Counted from the stretch's first letter, positions 33,016-44,483 are shown. The stretch: DNA of 64,000 bases from Ophiosphaerella korrae (GCA_028456385.1 JALNQF010000058.1:124001-188000), one strand, 5' to 3'. Translations and numbers: made by a program. The notes: a model not told the origin generated them from the sequence alone.

Positions 33016-33669
33016 CTAAGATGCGTACCCAGAGTACCTTCTCAGTGCTTCATCCATCCTCCAAGAGCGAAGATGGACCAGGTCGCCCCTACCCAGGCAT
33101 TCATGACATAGAATCGCATCGTGTAGCCTCTCTTTATGTGCCTCAGCGCTACGGCAGTGAGAGGAATGTCCGCAGTTCAAAGCACAAGGCCGCTTCGCTT
33201 TGATCCAGACTTGGTGGCCACAGCGAAGCTGATGCGCGTGCACCCAGCCCTCCTTGTCATCGAAGTAAACTCGACATAGAAGGGCATAGGCCTGCTCAAT
33301 ACTTATACCAGTGGTGGTTTGGAGGTTTGATACCGTCAGGGCGGTGCACCAACGGTGATTCTTCTTGACTATCCGCTGGTACCGATCAAAGGTGATGCCC
33401 TGGCATACCTCGCAGAACAAGTCGTTGACAGAAGGCTTTCCAGCCGGCCTATATGAGCTGGATAGCGTTAGAGACTCTTGTTGGCTAGTAGTAGCGGGGA
33501 GAAGGTACTCTGTAGTCTCGACTGTCACACGTGAGTTGGCGGCCTGGCAATTGCGCCCACAGGCTTGATTGGAGTCATTGATGATGACGATGTGGCCGCA
33601 GGAAAGTAGATGAAAGATGCCGCCATTGCATGGCATTACGAAGTTGGGAATGATATCGAATAGAGTCAT
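33016..33669 (-). CDS. Cysteine/histidine-rich hypothetical protein
   Basis: Single exon, 217 residues, no family recognised. Cys and His are arranged in pairs that suggest zinc binding: HLLSCGH, ACGRNC, FCEVCQG, LRCGHQVW, CALNCGHSSHC and LCHECLG. The order resembles small fungal proteins in which two Cys/His clusters flank a helical core. There is no signal peptide. The ATG at 33669 opens with LFDIIPNFVMPCNGGIFHLL, which reads like genuine coding sequence. It converges with the HSP20 gene. Confidence 0.6.
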   Translation of the reverse strand: MTLFDIIPNFVMPCNGGIFHLLSCGHIVIINDSNQACGRNCQAANSRVTVETTEYLLPATTSQQESLTLSSSYRPAGKPSVNDLFCEVCQGITFDRYQRIVKKNHRWCTALTVSNLQTTTGISIEQAYALLCRVYFDDKEGWVHAHQLRCGHQVWIKAKRPCALNCGHSSHCRSAEAHKERLHDAILCHECLGRGDLVHLRSWRMDEALRRYSGYAS

Positions 33670-35197
33670 AATCTCAAATGGCTTCGGTATATGGTTGAAG
33701 TAGTGGTGGGTGTTTGTTGCTTTGATCTGTGCTCAAGCGTAGTGGGTAGGTGGGCCGTGTGATAGTTCAGTGGAGGAAGGAGCACAAGAGCGGAGGGACC
33801 CCTCTAGACAAGACTGATTCACTTACTTCTTCCGACTCTTGACTTAGCCTTTCCAACCTTGGAACATTCACAGCAGCTGTATAAACCTCATAGAAGAGGT
33901 TATGTGCTATTGATGTTTTCTTAGCAAACCCTGAACGATCTAAGGCGAAGCTACGGTTGTCTCTAGGCTTAGAATGCCTTCAGTGCTTGATTCCAGCCGC
34001 CTTTCTTGAGCCATATATTTCAGGTGAGTCCTGTGGGATGTCAATAGAGCATCCAATCCAATCACTTACCTGCTGTAATCTCGAAAGCTGATTTTATCTT
34101 GTACTGGCGCCCACGCAGTGTCTCCCCATCTGTAAGAGCGCAACTCGACAACTCGACACCACTGCGCCAGCCCAACCACAAGAGAAGAATCGATTCAATC
34201 AGCAGCGTTGACTGCTGAGAGTACAACAGCCTATATTGTTGCAATCCATCGCAGTCTCACAAGCACTTTACAAAAAGTAAACGTAGGACTCCCTTGGAAT
34301 CCTACAAGCCTCAAACAGCCTCTAGGGGTACCACAACAGGAATGAGGTGCTCATGTTGTCAAGACGAGGTGTGACGTCCAGCATGGCTGGTCCGGGCTAG
34401 GTGCATTTGCTGCGCCGGGATGCCGAAGAAGCGCGAACCCTGCCAATATGGCTATCGTACCTCACCACCAGCCCAGTGGCTATCTTGCTTTCCCTGCATC
34501 GAGAAATTGCGCCTGCCCATGGAGACGCAGCTTCTACCGCTACAGAAGCTGGTATTGACGCAGGGAGGTGCATTGCCCGCAATCAGTAAGCAGGGAAAGG
34601 CAAGAAGGTAGGTACTCCCTCCGCTCCACCAACTTCGATGCCCGTGTCGCCCGCCGACCTGAGCATACTCCACTTCCCAAAGCCGAACACCATGTCGCAC
34701 CGTACCTGCGATTCCGGCGCCTGTCTCTGAGGAATTTATTCTCTAACACCTGCCCAGCAACACGCGACTCCTACAATAGATGCAAGTTGCCCACCATTCA
34801 GCCCGCGACGCCAAACAAGGGCGCGCTCCTGCAGACGCCGACCCCTACACATGCGAATGCATTTACGAGCTCAGGCTCTTCCACCGCCGAATCTCTTTCA
34901 GAGTTGACGTCGTCATCGTCCCGGGACTCTCTCCCGGTTGCCTATAGCCACGGCGGTGTCAATACCACCCCTCAGAAGCAGTCACGGAACTATCGACGCA
35001 CCAAATCTGCAAAGTCAACTCCCAAATGGAGTAGAGGAGGCGGCTCGATAGACGAAACTGGCTCGGACCGCAAGCCGTCAACACTACAGCCTGCAGAGGT
35101 TGCGTTGAACACGTCTCCAACGCCACAGCCACCGGCGTATAAGCAACGTCTGCCTCATACTGCTACCAGGAACCCCGCTCTCAGCCAAGGACGATTG
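33670..35197. other. PAN3 upstream region
   Basis: 1.5 kb without a confident gene. The frame of PAN3 exon 1 stays open upstream from about 34568 with no ATG, so this could be a long leader or hide an upstream exon. Confidence 0.45.
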
Positions 35198-37465
35198 ATG
35201 GCAACAACTTTTGGCAGCCCTTCGGGTGATTCGCGACGAGGAGTGGCTTCTCCTCGACCAAAAGGTCGCGGTATGATTTTTCTTTAATTGGACACGGCGC
35301 TGGACTGACCACATGGCGCCACAGAAGCCAAAAATACCTTTTGTCGCAATGTCACCATTTATGGCCATTGTCGGTATGAGAACAGTAAGTGCTTAACGTC
35401 GCACCTGTCCGATCCAGGGGTGACACCTTCTAGCTTGTCCATACATCCATGATCATGCGAAAACGAACCAAAACGAAAATGCGAAGAAGAGATTCAACGT
35501 CGACTCTCCTTCCTTTACTCCCCTGCAAGCTGCTACTAATGGCTCTATAACTCCCTCGACCCGCAACGCTGCGATTTCACCCAAGGCCGCCAATGCTGCA
35601 GTTTTTACCCCAAAGTCGCAACGGTCAAGTGAGTTCGAAGGTTTGGTTACTATACAACAGCTACGTGCTAACGAATCCAGCTACAAGCACTCCGAGTATG
35701 CACCATAAGGAGCCCGCCATTGATTGGCACGCGCAGGAGTTCCAAGAATTTGTTCCTGAGACGTTTGGTGGTCCAATGGTGCGTATTGACAGTTTACATG
35801 TCGTTCACTCAAACACAACTTTCTGGTTCCTAAATTCATTTTTACCTTGCGTTTGGTTGTATCGCAGGAGTAACTGAGAATCCACAGGTCGATACAAATG
35901 CTTCCGCATCATACACAAACTATGACCCTTACACTTCGAACACAACCCTATCGTCGATTGCTGGAACTGGTCATCAAGCATCAACAATTAATCCATATGC
36001 ACAGGGCCCTTCCGGCCTTGACCCAACGTTCTATCAGAACCCAAATGGGTTCCAAACAACGCCAGCCTACCATTTGTATTGGCCTGTCGGCCCTCAGCCT
36101 ACCGGTCTGCTCGCCTATCAGCGAACCGCGCACGACTTTTTCATACCCGACTCCATTCGCGAAGATCTACAAAAGAAGGCTGAGGTCGCTCGCCAGGTTC
36201 TGCCAAACACAACACTGCCACCCATCGAGCAGTTCCACTCCCTGTTCTGTTTGGACACATCCCCACAAAAGAACACCGTGCCATTCGGTTACGCTAGTTG
36301 GATATATAAAGCTATCTCTGGCAAAGATGGAAAGACATATGCGCTTCGTCGGCTCGAGAATTTCCGCCTCACTAATGAGACCGCAATTCGCTCCGCTCAG
36401 CCATGGAAACGTATCCTAAATGGCAGTGTTGTCACAATCCACGAAGCCTTTACCACAAGAGCGTTTGGGGATAGCTCTCTCATCCTAGTAACCGATTACC
36501 ACCCGAACTCGAAGTCCCTTGCAGATGAACATTTCAAACAGATGCAGCGGTTCCATGGCCGGCAAACTGCTTCCTCTCATGTCCCAGAGCAGGTGTTGTG
36601 GGGTTACATTGTTCAAATCGCATCTGCGCTCAAAGCTATACATGGGTCTGGCCTGGCCGCGAGACTAATATCTCCTTCCAAAATCTTACTAACAGCTAAA
36701 AACCGTATCCGTTTGAATGCCTGCGCAATCATGGATATTGTCCAGTTCGAGAATGCGCGCCCAGTTGCCGAGGCACAAGCGGATGATTTTGTCCAGCTCG
36801 GGCGTTTAGTACTTTGCATTGCCAACAACAGCCCTACGGCTCATCTTCAGATGCAAAAATCTATGGACTACATTTCACGCAGCTACACCGCCCGCCTGAA
36901 GGAATGCGTCCAATGGCTACTCAGCCCAGCTCCATCAGCTGGAACACCTTCATCGCCCACTGCGCAAGTGGCTATGCAGAAGGATATTGACACTTTCTTG
37001 GGGGGCATTGCAGATCAATTAGCATCTGTGTTTGACAGTGAGCTGCATTCGCAAGACACTCTAACCAATACCCTTGGTCGCGAGCTCGAGTCTTCAAGAA
37101 TCGCACGTCTGCTGATCAAGCTGAATATGATAAATGAACGTCCTGAGCTAGATGCATCACAGCAAATGCCTGGGAGCAACACTACGAACCCGTCATCGGT
37201 GTGGGCAGAAACAGGCGAGCGATATTATCTCAAGCTATTTCGAGACTATGTCTTTCATCAAGTGGATGCAAATGGACATCCAGTTACCGATCTGGCGCAT
37301 GTTCTCGAATGCCTCAACAAACTTGACGCTGGAACGGACGAGAAGCTGGCGCTCATAAGCCGAGACGAACAAAACGTTTTGATCGTGAGCTATCGGGAGT
37401 TGAAGCGCGGCGTAGAGTCAGCGTTCCAGGATTTGGTCCGGGCGGGACGTGGTTCGGGCAAATAG
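35198..37465 (+). CDS. PAN3: PAN2-PAN3 deadenylase regulatory subunit Pan3
   Basis: Five exons (35198-35270, 35325-35384, 35434-35628, 35681-35778, 35888-37465) encode 667 residues. The N-terminal CCCH zinc finger is split by introns: FCRNVTIYGHCRYEN followed by CPYIHDH. A PAM2-like, Pro/Ser/Asn-rich linker follows. The pseudokinase domain starts near 235 (YALRRLENFR, then VPEQVLWGYIVQIASALKAIH), and the C-terminal knob (ERYYLKLFRDYVFHQVD) is the PAN2-binding region. Pan3 binds poly(A)-binding protein and poly(A) RNA and directs Pan2 to trim mRNA tails in the cytoplasm. The start at MATTFGSPSGDSRRG matches the short N-terminus of fungal Pan3; the first four introns all restore conserved sequence. 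Confidence 0.93.
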
Positions 37466-37942
37466 AAGAAGCCCAGCTTCAGTTCTCCCGGCTAGCAGTG
37501 TAAACTAGGATAGGGACATAGATGCAAACACAGAACAAGAAGAAGCCTAAGTGCTTCTGAGGAAGTTCGGAAACAACACTGTACTGGGTTTGTTCAGGGG
37601 TGATACACAGGGTATGAGCGTGTATTGGGTTAACGATAAGACGATGGATAGGCTAGGTAGAACAGGGCAGAGTCGAGAGCGCCCTCATGATAGGCACATC
37701 CACAACACAGGCAAAATTGCTTGCGGTTTCCAGACTGCTATGCTAATGACTAACCTTCTTTCAACCTCTCCTCGATCGTTGCGGCATGTTCTCGGCTACA
37801 CTTTCCCGACAAACTCCGCTTACTGTGATAATCGCTCGGACAATTGCCCCTCGCTCTCCGACACTTCTTCTCTGCCCCACCACTTTCAGAACAGAACAAC
37901 ACTACTTCGCACCCCTACTCGCGCTACATACCCTCTTTCGCA
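37466..37942. other. PAN3 3' region and adenosine kinase promoter
   Basis: No additional gene. The stretch from 37750 to 37942 is C/T-rich as in many strong fungal promoters. Confidence 0.45.
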
Positions 37943-39106
37943 ATGCCTGGCAATTTCGAACTTCTGTGCCTGGAGAATCCGCTATTGGACATTCAGGGTG
38001 TTGGGTGCGTCATTTCTGCTGCAACAAGCCCATGAGTTCCGCGCGAACCTCTTGCTGACGAAGAAATAGAGACCAAGCGCTGCTCGACAAGTATGGCCTC
38101 AAGGCCAACGATGCAATCCTCGCTGATCCCGAGAAACACATGGGTCTATACGAGGACCTAATCCAGAACTACAAGGCCGTGCTGATTGCCGGAGGTGCGG
38201 CGCAGAACACGGCGAGAGGTGCACAGTACATCCTCGAGCCCAACTCGACCGTCTACATTGGCTGCATTGGCAAGGATAAGTATGGCGAGACGCTTGAGAA
38301 GATCTCTGGAGAGGCCGGCGTCAAGACCGAGTACCTTTACGACGAGAAGACGCCCACCGGTCGCTGCGGTGTCGTTATTACTGGCCACAACCGCTCGCTT
38401 TGCACTGATCTTGCAGCCGCGAACGAGTACAAGGTCGAGCACTTGAAGCAGGAGCGTATCTGGAAGCAGGTTGAGAATGCTCAGGTATTCTATGTTGGTG
38501 GCTTCCATTTGACTGTCTGTGTGCCAGCCATCAAGGCACTCGCAGAGGAGGCTGCCGCAAAGAATAAGGTGGGCATTGTCGCTAAGTTCCATCACCAGGG
38601 TACTGACGTTTTTGTAGACCTTCATTCTCAACCTCTCCGCACCCTTCATTTCCCAATTCTTCAAGGACCCTCTTGATGAAGTCTTGCCCTACGTTGACAT
38701 TTTGATCGGCAACGAAACCGAAGCAGCGGCATTTGCTGAGTCACATAACATTGAGTCCAAGGATATCAAAAAGATTGCCGAGGCAATTGCGAAGGGTCCC
38801 AAGAAGAATAGCAAGCGCACAAGGACAGTTGTGTTCACACAAGGCACCGACGCTACCATTGCCGTTAGTGCGAAGGAAGACGGCCAAGTGGATGTCAAGG
38901 AAGTTGCTGTACACGCTATTGGTGAGGATAAGATCAATGACACCAACGGTGCCGGTGATGCTTTCGCCGGAGGATTTGTTGCTGGTATTGTCCAAGGCAA
39001 ATCGCTTGAGACATCAATCGACATGGGACAATGGCTCGCCAAGTTGAGCATTCAGGAGCTGGGCCCATCATACCCGCAACCCAAGCAGACTTACACTGCT
39101 AGCTAA
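37943..39106 (+). CDS. ADO1: Adenosine kinase
   Basis: Three exons (37943-38004, 38070-38568, 38618-39106) give 349 residues, the usual length. The small first exon encodes MPGNFELLCLENPLLDIQG and its 65-nt intron restores VGDQALL. PfkB-family features: IAGGAAQNTARGAQ (substrate lid), GCIGKDKYGE, TGRCGVVI, and the C-terminal signature DTNGAGDAFAGGF with the catalytic Asp in the GAGD anion hole. It phosphorylates adenosine to AMP and keeps the S-adenosylmethionine cycle running by removing adenosine. Cytosolic. Confidence 0.95.
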
Positions 39107-39635
39107 GCGCCACTCCTCGTGAGCGCTGATGCTCGTGATTTCAACAATATACGAGAACCAGCCCGACCCTTAGAGTCGAGCTGCGGTCTGAACCACCTAG
39201 ACGTGGAATAAGCTGAGGCATTGAAAAGGCGTTTTGGCGCCCAAAATAAATAGGGATATGGCCATTCAACAGCCATTCAACAGATACCCTGAATAGCATC
39301 ATATCGCACAGCTGCGGGGATGAATGAAATTAACAACGCATGAAATGTACTTAGACACATGCCATCTAAACTTTCCCACTTGAGCTGACCTTGATTTAAT
39401 ACTTTCCCAAACAAAATCACGGCATTGATGGCCAACAGTTGAAGACGAGAGCAATCACGTGTCAATTATAGGATTACCCCTCACCTGAGTCTCTTCCCTA
39501 AAATAGAACTAGCTTTTACGGATCCTGTATTTGTGAGTCGGGGCTAAAGTTCCCCATGGGGCATAAGACTATATGGTTGCGTTTATAAATGTGAAAAATC
39601 TCTGAGATTTCACCTTGCAGACAATTTCAGATCGA
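39107..39635. other. Intergenic DNA before the tRNA gene
   Basis: Nothing recognised; contains a direct repeat GCCATTCAACA near 39260-39280. Confidence 0.4.
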
Positions 39636-39642
39636 GCCCGTT

Positions 39643-39653
39643 TGGCGCAGTGG
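39643..39653 (+). promoter_or_regulatory. Pol III box A of tRNA-Thr
   Basis: TGGCGCAGTGG fits the box A consensus TRGYNNARNNGG and lies entirely 5' of the D-arm intron. Confidence 0.85.
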
Positions 39654-39657
39654 TAAC

Positions 39658-39716
39658 GTACGTCCACTCTGATTCCTCCATTGTCTGTTCCAGCATAGGT
39701 CTAACTTGTGATCCAG
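39658..39716 (+). other. Spliceosomal-type intron inside the tRNA D-arm
   Basis: 59 nt, GTACGT at the 5' end, CTAAC branch site at 39701-39705 (branch A 12 nt before the AG), CAG at the 3' end. These are the same signals as in the protein-gene introns of this window (for example GTACGT at 8471 and 61435). Its 5' part can pair with the D-loop (AGTGG 39649-39653 with CCACT 39664-39668). Excision joins GGTAAC to GCGTCGCA and completes the D-stem. Confidence 0.75.
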
Positions 39717-39730
39717 GCGTCGCACTTGTA

Positions 39731-39742
39731 CCTTGTACAGAA
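39731..39742 (+). other. Canonical tRNA intron (37/38)
   Basis: Twelve nt, CCTTGTACAGAA, immediately 3' of position 37. It contains TACA, able to pair with the TGTA of the anticodon loop, as in canonical tRNA-endonuclease substrates. Confidence 0.8.
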
Positions 39743-39756
39743 ATGCGAAGATCCGC

Positions 39757-39767
39757 GGTTCAATTCC
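39757..39767 (+). promoter_or_regulatory. Pol III box B of tRNA-Thr
   Basis: GGTTCAATTCC matches box B (GGTTCGANTCC) with one change. The A-B spacing is enlarged by the two introns to just over 100 nt. Confidence 0.85.
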
Positions 39768-39784
39768 GCGAGTGGGCATAAATC

Positions 39785-39790
39785 TTTTTT
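39785..39790 (+). terminator. Pol III T-run terminator
   Basis: Six T beginning seven nt after the mature tRNA 3' end. Confidence 0.85.
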
Positions 39791-40540
39791 GGCACTTTTT
39801 CCCTACACTTTTCGGCCTATCCTATCGGATTAAATTAAAAACTTGTCGCAAACTTTTGTCAATACAGGGAATCTTCATCTGTTCGTTATCTTTTGGTGTG
39901 GCAGGCCTGCACTTTACTTTTGTGCTGTACACATGATTTGGTATAGAGATGTATTGAGATTGTACATGGTTCAGCGAGTGGTAAATTATGGTGTCCTCAA
40001 AGAAAACGAATGGGATCATCACAATACTCATACTAGCTGCCTAGTTTGTTGTATCGAAGATGACAAGATATCTGGCATCCACTCGGTGCTCAAAGGAGCC
40101 TGCGGATAGCCGCTAGCTATTGTTAAGCTTCCGCAGGATAAAGATTAACTACAGTCATCACTTTTTTATTGAAGCAGCCGCTTGATAGAGTTGGCAGATA
40201 GGACCACAATGGAGAAGAATGACGCTGAACTTTCAGCTTGCGTATGGGCACAAAAGGTTGAGTTTGCCAGATATGCCAATGCGAACTATGAATGTACCCA
40301 GCTATATTTCAATGAGGTCTGTCTGTTGCGATGTGCTTTGTAGATGAATAACGATGATGGTAGAGTGTTAGAGTGGGCAATGAGATAGCGGATGGAAATG
40401 TCACGTCTTGGCGGCCGACGCTCACGGACCATATCAATTTTAAGCGAGAGGACACGGACCACCGCACGAAGCGCACACAGCTCGACCGACGTCCAACTTC
40501 GATCTCTCCAACGACAACCTATACCAACACAAACGTCGCC
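39791..40540. other. uL2 promoter region
   Basis: No further gene seen; the last 150 bases before 40541 hold the ribosomal-protein promoter and leader. Confidence 0.4.
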
Positions 40541-41582
40541 ATGGGTAGGGTCATTCGCAACCAGAGGAAGGGTCGCGGCTCTATCTTCACGGCCAACACT
40601 CGCCTGAACAAGGCCCCCGCCCAATTCCGCACGCTCGACTACGTATGTTGGCGCCGCCCAACCTCGAAATTGAACATGTCAAGAGCACGCAGCTAACTGG
40701 CACAGGCTGAGCGCAATGGATACATCCGGGGTGTCGTAAAGGAGATTGTCCACGATTCTGGTCGTGGTGAGTACTCGGCCTGATATCGACCATTGTGCAC
40801 ACGACTGACAATTTCTCTACAGGCGCTCCTCTCGCCAGGGTCACCTTCCGCAACGTGCGAAATTCACACCTCCCGCTCAACTAGACGCAACGCTCACAAT
40901 TCTGTAGCCATACCGGTTCAAGCACAACACCGAGACCTTCATCGCAAACGAGGGCGTGTACACTGGCCAGGTCAGTTGGAGAACAGCATGTGCACAACAT
41001 GGGAATATATGGCCTAACATCTCACAGTTCATCTACGCCGGCAAGAACGCTGCTCTCACCGTCGGAAACGTCCTACCTCTCCACTCCGTACCCGAAGGTA
41101 CCGTTCTCACCAACGTCGAGGACAAGTCTGGTGACCGTGGTGCGCTCGGTCGTACCTCTGGTAACTACGTTACTGTCATCGGTCACAACCCTGATGAGGG
41201 CAAGACCCGTGTCAAGCTTCCATCTGGCGCCAAGAAGGTTCTCCCCAGCTCGTGCCGTGGTATGGTTGGTATCGTTGCTGGCGGTGGCCGAACAGACAAG
41301 CCCCTCATGAAGGCTTCGCGAGCTAAGCATAAGGTGAGCATCTTAACACCACTAGCACAAGTATCCCACTAACCGTCACAGTTCGCTGCCAAGCGCAACA
41401 GCTGGCCCAGGACTCGTGGTGTTGCCATGAACCCCGTCGACCATCCTCACGGTGGTGGTAATCATCAGCATATTGGTAAAGCCTCGACAATCTCCCGATA
41501 CGCCGTCCAGGGTCAAAAGGCCGGTCTCATTGCCGCGCGGAGGACAGGTCTGCTCCGTGGTACCCAGAAGACCAAGGATTAG
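40541..41582 (+). CDS. RPL2: 60S ribosomal protein uL2 (Rpl2/L8)
   Basis: Six exons (40541-40642, 40706-40766, 40823-40854, 40908-40970, 41028-41333, 41382-41582) give 254 residues, identical in length to yeast Rpl2. It begins [16 protein letters not shown]. The peptidyl-transferase-proximal segment [18 protein letters not shown] is complete, including the conserved His needed for activity. The tail [11 protein letters not shown] is standard. Universal protein at the peptidyl-transferase centre and subunit interface. Five introns in a short gene, one leaving a 32-nt exon, are typical of filamentous fungi. Confidence 0.97.
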
Positions 41583-41871
41583 AGTGCATGATACAATGGC
41601 GTCGATATGGGTCAACGACAAGGATGCGGACGGTTATTCTCTCCATACCTCTCTGTCCGGGTGGCTGGGCGTTATAACGAAACTTTTCGGCAGGCTGGGC
41701 TTATATGGCTTGCATGCATGATAGGTTAGGGAATGTGATTCCGAAAAATGCATCCTCTCTGTATTCTGGCAATGTGAACGATTTCATCATGATGTCTGTT
41801 GGCTTATGCAGTGCTCACACGTGTCATGTTTGTGCCTGTTGATACAGTGATACCCTCTTGGGCCTTTGTCC

Positions 41872-44483
41872 TCACGCCCCATCCATGTCAACATCCTTGT
41901 CATCATCTTCCTCGCCACTACCATCATCCCCTTCACTGTCATCCCTGGTACCCCTCTTCTTAAAATCCATGTCCAGTATTCTATAATGCTTCCTATCATC
42001 ACTCAGCACCACAACAACTCTCCTCCCTTTCCTGCCATTGACAATAAGTTTGAGCGGCGTAAACCTGCCTTCAAACACATGTCTCGTATACGTCCTCACA
42101 AGCTCAGATGATATTTCCACCTTGACGCGACCAGACTCTGGAACCTGTGTGCCATCCGGCAGCAACGCGCCCTGTGTCGCGACAGCTGCGTACTCCGTGT
42201 CGGATTGTGTGTAAGGAATGCGAAGTATCAGATTTTGTTTGTCTGGCTGGAGGTGTATGAGGACGAGGAGGGAAGTATCGTCTGCGAATTTTGCGTCGAG
42301 GACGCGGGACTGAGGGGGGAAGGATAGCGATGCGATGGCGTGTGTTGCGAGTGTGTTGGGGAGGCGGTGAATGTGGAGTGTTGCTGGGGAATCTGGGGTT
42401 GATACCACGACGAAGGAGTGTGTTGTGGAGGTTGAGGGCTGTTGTGATTTAGTACATGATATGATATGATACGATATGTTTGAGAAAAAAGGGGAGGGGA
42501 GGGGGGATGATGTGAATGCAAACTTACCTCGAACACCAGCCGCATATCAACTACCAAGTCCTCGTGCACCCTGTCCTCCAGCACAATGCCGTTCTCTATC
42601 TGGATATTCGCCTCTTGCCACGCACTCACCTGCCTTAACAGCGCCGCAACCCCCCCCTTCAAATGCACCAGCACGCGCTCCAAACACACTGCCCCAGGCC
42701 TAAACACGCCGCCCTCCCTACCTAACTCAACCGCCTTCTTCGTATCCTCGTAACTACTCGCCTCCTCCCCCTGGACCTCCGCCTCCCCCCTTAAAAACGG
42801 CTCCACATCCGAGCCCACGAGCGAATACCGTATGTACTCCAGCACCAGCCCTATATCGACGCCAGCATCCCTAGCCTCCATTTCCGCGCGGCTCTGCGAC
42901 TCGGGCTCCGTGGCCTCGAAATCAATCGCAAAGCGCAGCCAGCGAGTAAACGCCGCGAAGCCGCGCTTCTCATCGGCAAGATGCAGCAGGACCGTGTGCG
43001 CGAGAAATCGCATGTTGCGCAGGAGTTCGAGCGAGGCGGCGAAGTCGGCGAGTGGGGAGGAAAAGATCCAGTCTGTGTCGTGGAAGTGGGCGAGGCCGCG
43101 GAGGCGCGAGAGGACGATGGCCGTGTGATCGAGGGCTGGGATGAGGTTTTCGTGGACGAGGGCGAGGAGCGTGGTTAGAGAGGTTGTTACCGTTGTGTCC
43201 CAGCGCTTGTGGCCTTGTTCGGCGAGGTCGTCGACGAGCCATTCGTGGAGTAAAGGGGGGCAGTTGCCCGTGCAGGCGAGGTGGTAGAGTTGGGTGACGA
43301 GGTCGTCTTGGTTTTTTGAGGCGAGTGTTTCGGAGATGGAGGACATGAATTTGGAGGGGAGGTCGCGTGCGTGTTTGAAGAAGGTGCGAATGCGTTGGAG
43401 CGTTTGGGTGATGTAGAGGAGGAGGTTTTGGAGCTGCGAGGTTTTGGAGGCGATGATGTGGAGGTAGATTCCGGCTGAGGGGATGAAGTTTAGGGTGAGG
43501 GGGATGAAGGCGAGTTTGGGGTTGCGAGTGGTGGGTGAGGTGGTGCGCATGAGGAGACTGTGGGAACAGCTGTATGGGTGGCTTGCGTGGAGTAATGGGG
43601 CGCTTTGGATGCCCCAGCTATCTGGCAGATGTATGTTGACAGTTTCCATGGAGTCGTAGAGAGAAGGATGGATGGTGCCACTATCGGAACATCGGATGAA
43701 TATGTCGACAGAATTGTGATCTTTTAGATGATGCGAATGCAGCAGTGAATCGACATCAACTTGGGAACTAAAAGCACCCGAGTCCGCCTGCGATATACGC
43801 ATAAAAGGTAACGCAGGTGGCAGTGGTATCGCAGGTAACTTGGGCAACAGCGTCTCCATATCCATCATGGCGAGTTGGTCCGGTAGATCAGGCGCAATAT
43901 CCAAGCTCTTGAAGTCAGGCTGCCGTTGTAAAAAGTCTTCAATCGTAGTTTCGTCCTTGAAAGCATTCCAATCCTCCGTCACAGGCTGTCCAAAAGCATC
44001 TGTTTCCACAGATTCCACCCCATTCGTCTTGGATTTGAGCTTGAGCCCCGTCCGCCTCTTGACAGCATCCACATCGATGAAATTGAGACCCCAGCCTATG
44101 CACTTGACTCGCGGCGGTCTTTCATCTTCTTGCATACTGTCGCCTTCCTTCGCGGGAGAGGGCAGCATCCAGTCCTTGTGGCTGACTTTCCCCGTCTCGG
44201 CATTGACTAGGTCCGTAGAGCCATCACTCCAACTGATTGCAATGCTTTTACCATTAAACTCCCATTGCAACGCATCAACGCTGACTTCCTCGCTCTTTCT
44301 CTTCAATCCGAATGCTCTTTGGCCATTGATTCGATAGACGTCTAAGTTTTCCTCGTCGGTGACTACGGCAATCAAGTCCATGGTTGGGCAGTACGTGATC
44401 AGATGTGGGTGAATTGGATGTAGCAATATCTTCTCAGCCTGCAGAAGCAGCTGGCGCTGCTTCTTGGACTCTGCGGCTGGCAT
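41872..44483 (-). CDS. APC4: Anaphase-promoting complex subunit 4
   Basis: Two exons (44483-42528, 42438-41872) encode 840 residues. The N-terminal WD40-like region starts MDLIAVVTDEENLDVYRING and continues with ALQWEFNGKSIAISWSDGS, diagnostic of the Anapc4 WD40 domain. The helical long domain follows (HEWLVDDLAEQGHKRWDTT, LRGLAHFHDTDW). The second exon holds a C-terminal domain with SFPPQSRVLDAKFADDTSLLV and an acidic end (SEGDDGSGEEDDD). Apc4 links the TPR and catalytic arms of the APC/C ubiquitin ligase in mitosis. The 89-nt intron contains a poly-pyrimidine tract; reading through it changes frame. Confidence 0.9.

Larger units (their letters stand above)
39636..39778 (+). tRNA. tRNA-Thr(UGU) with two introns, one of mRNA type
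   Basis: Exons are 39636-39657, 39717-39730 and 39743-39778. After removing both introns, every arm pairs. Acceptor GCCCGTT/AGTGGGC (two G-U pairs) carries discriminator A. The D-stem is GCGC/ACGC and the anticodon stem TCGCA/TGCGA, with loop C-T-TGT-A-A. The T-stem CGCGG/CCGCG closes loop TTCAATT. Anticodon TGT and the G1-C72, C2-G71 pairs fit threonine. The 12-nt intron after position 37 is the canonical kind cut by the tRNA endonuclease. The 59-nt intron in the D-arm, between positions 23 and 24, begins GTACGT and ends CCAG with a CTAAC branch site. Box A, box B and a T6 terminator are in place. Confidence 0.85.
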
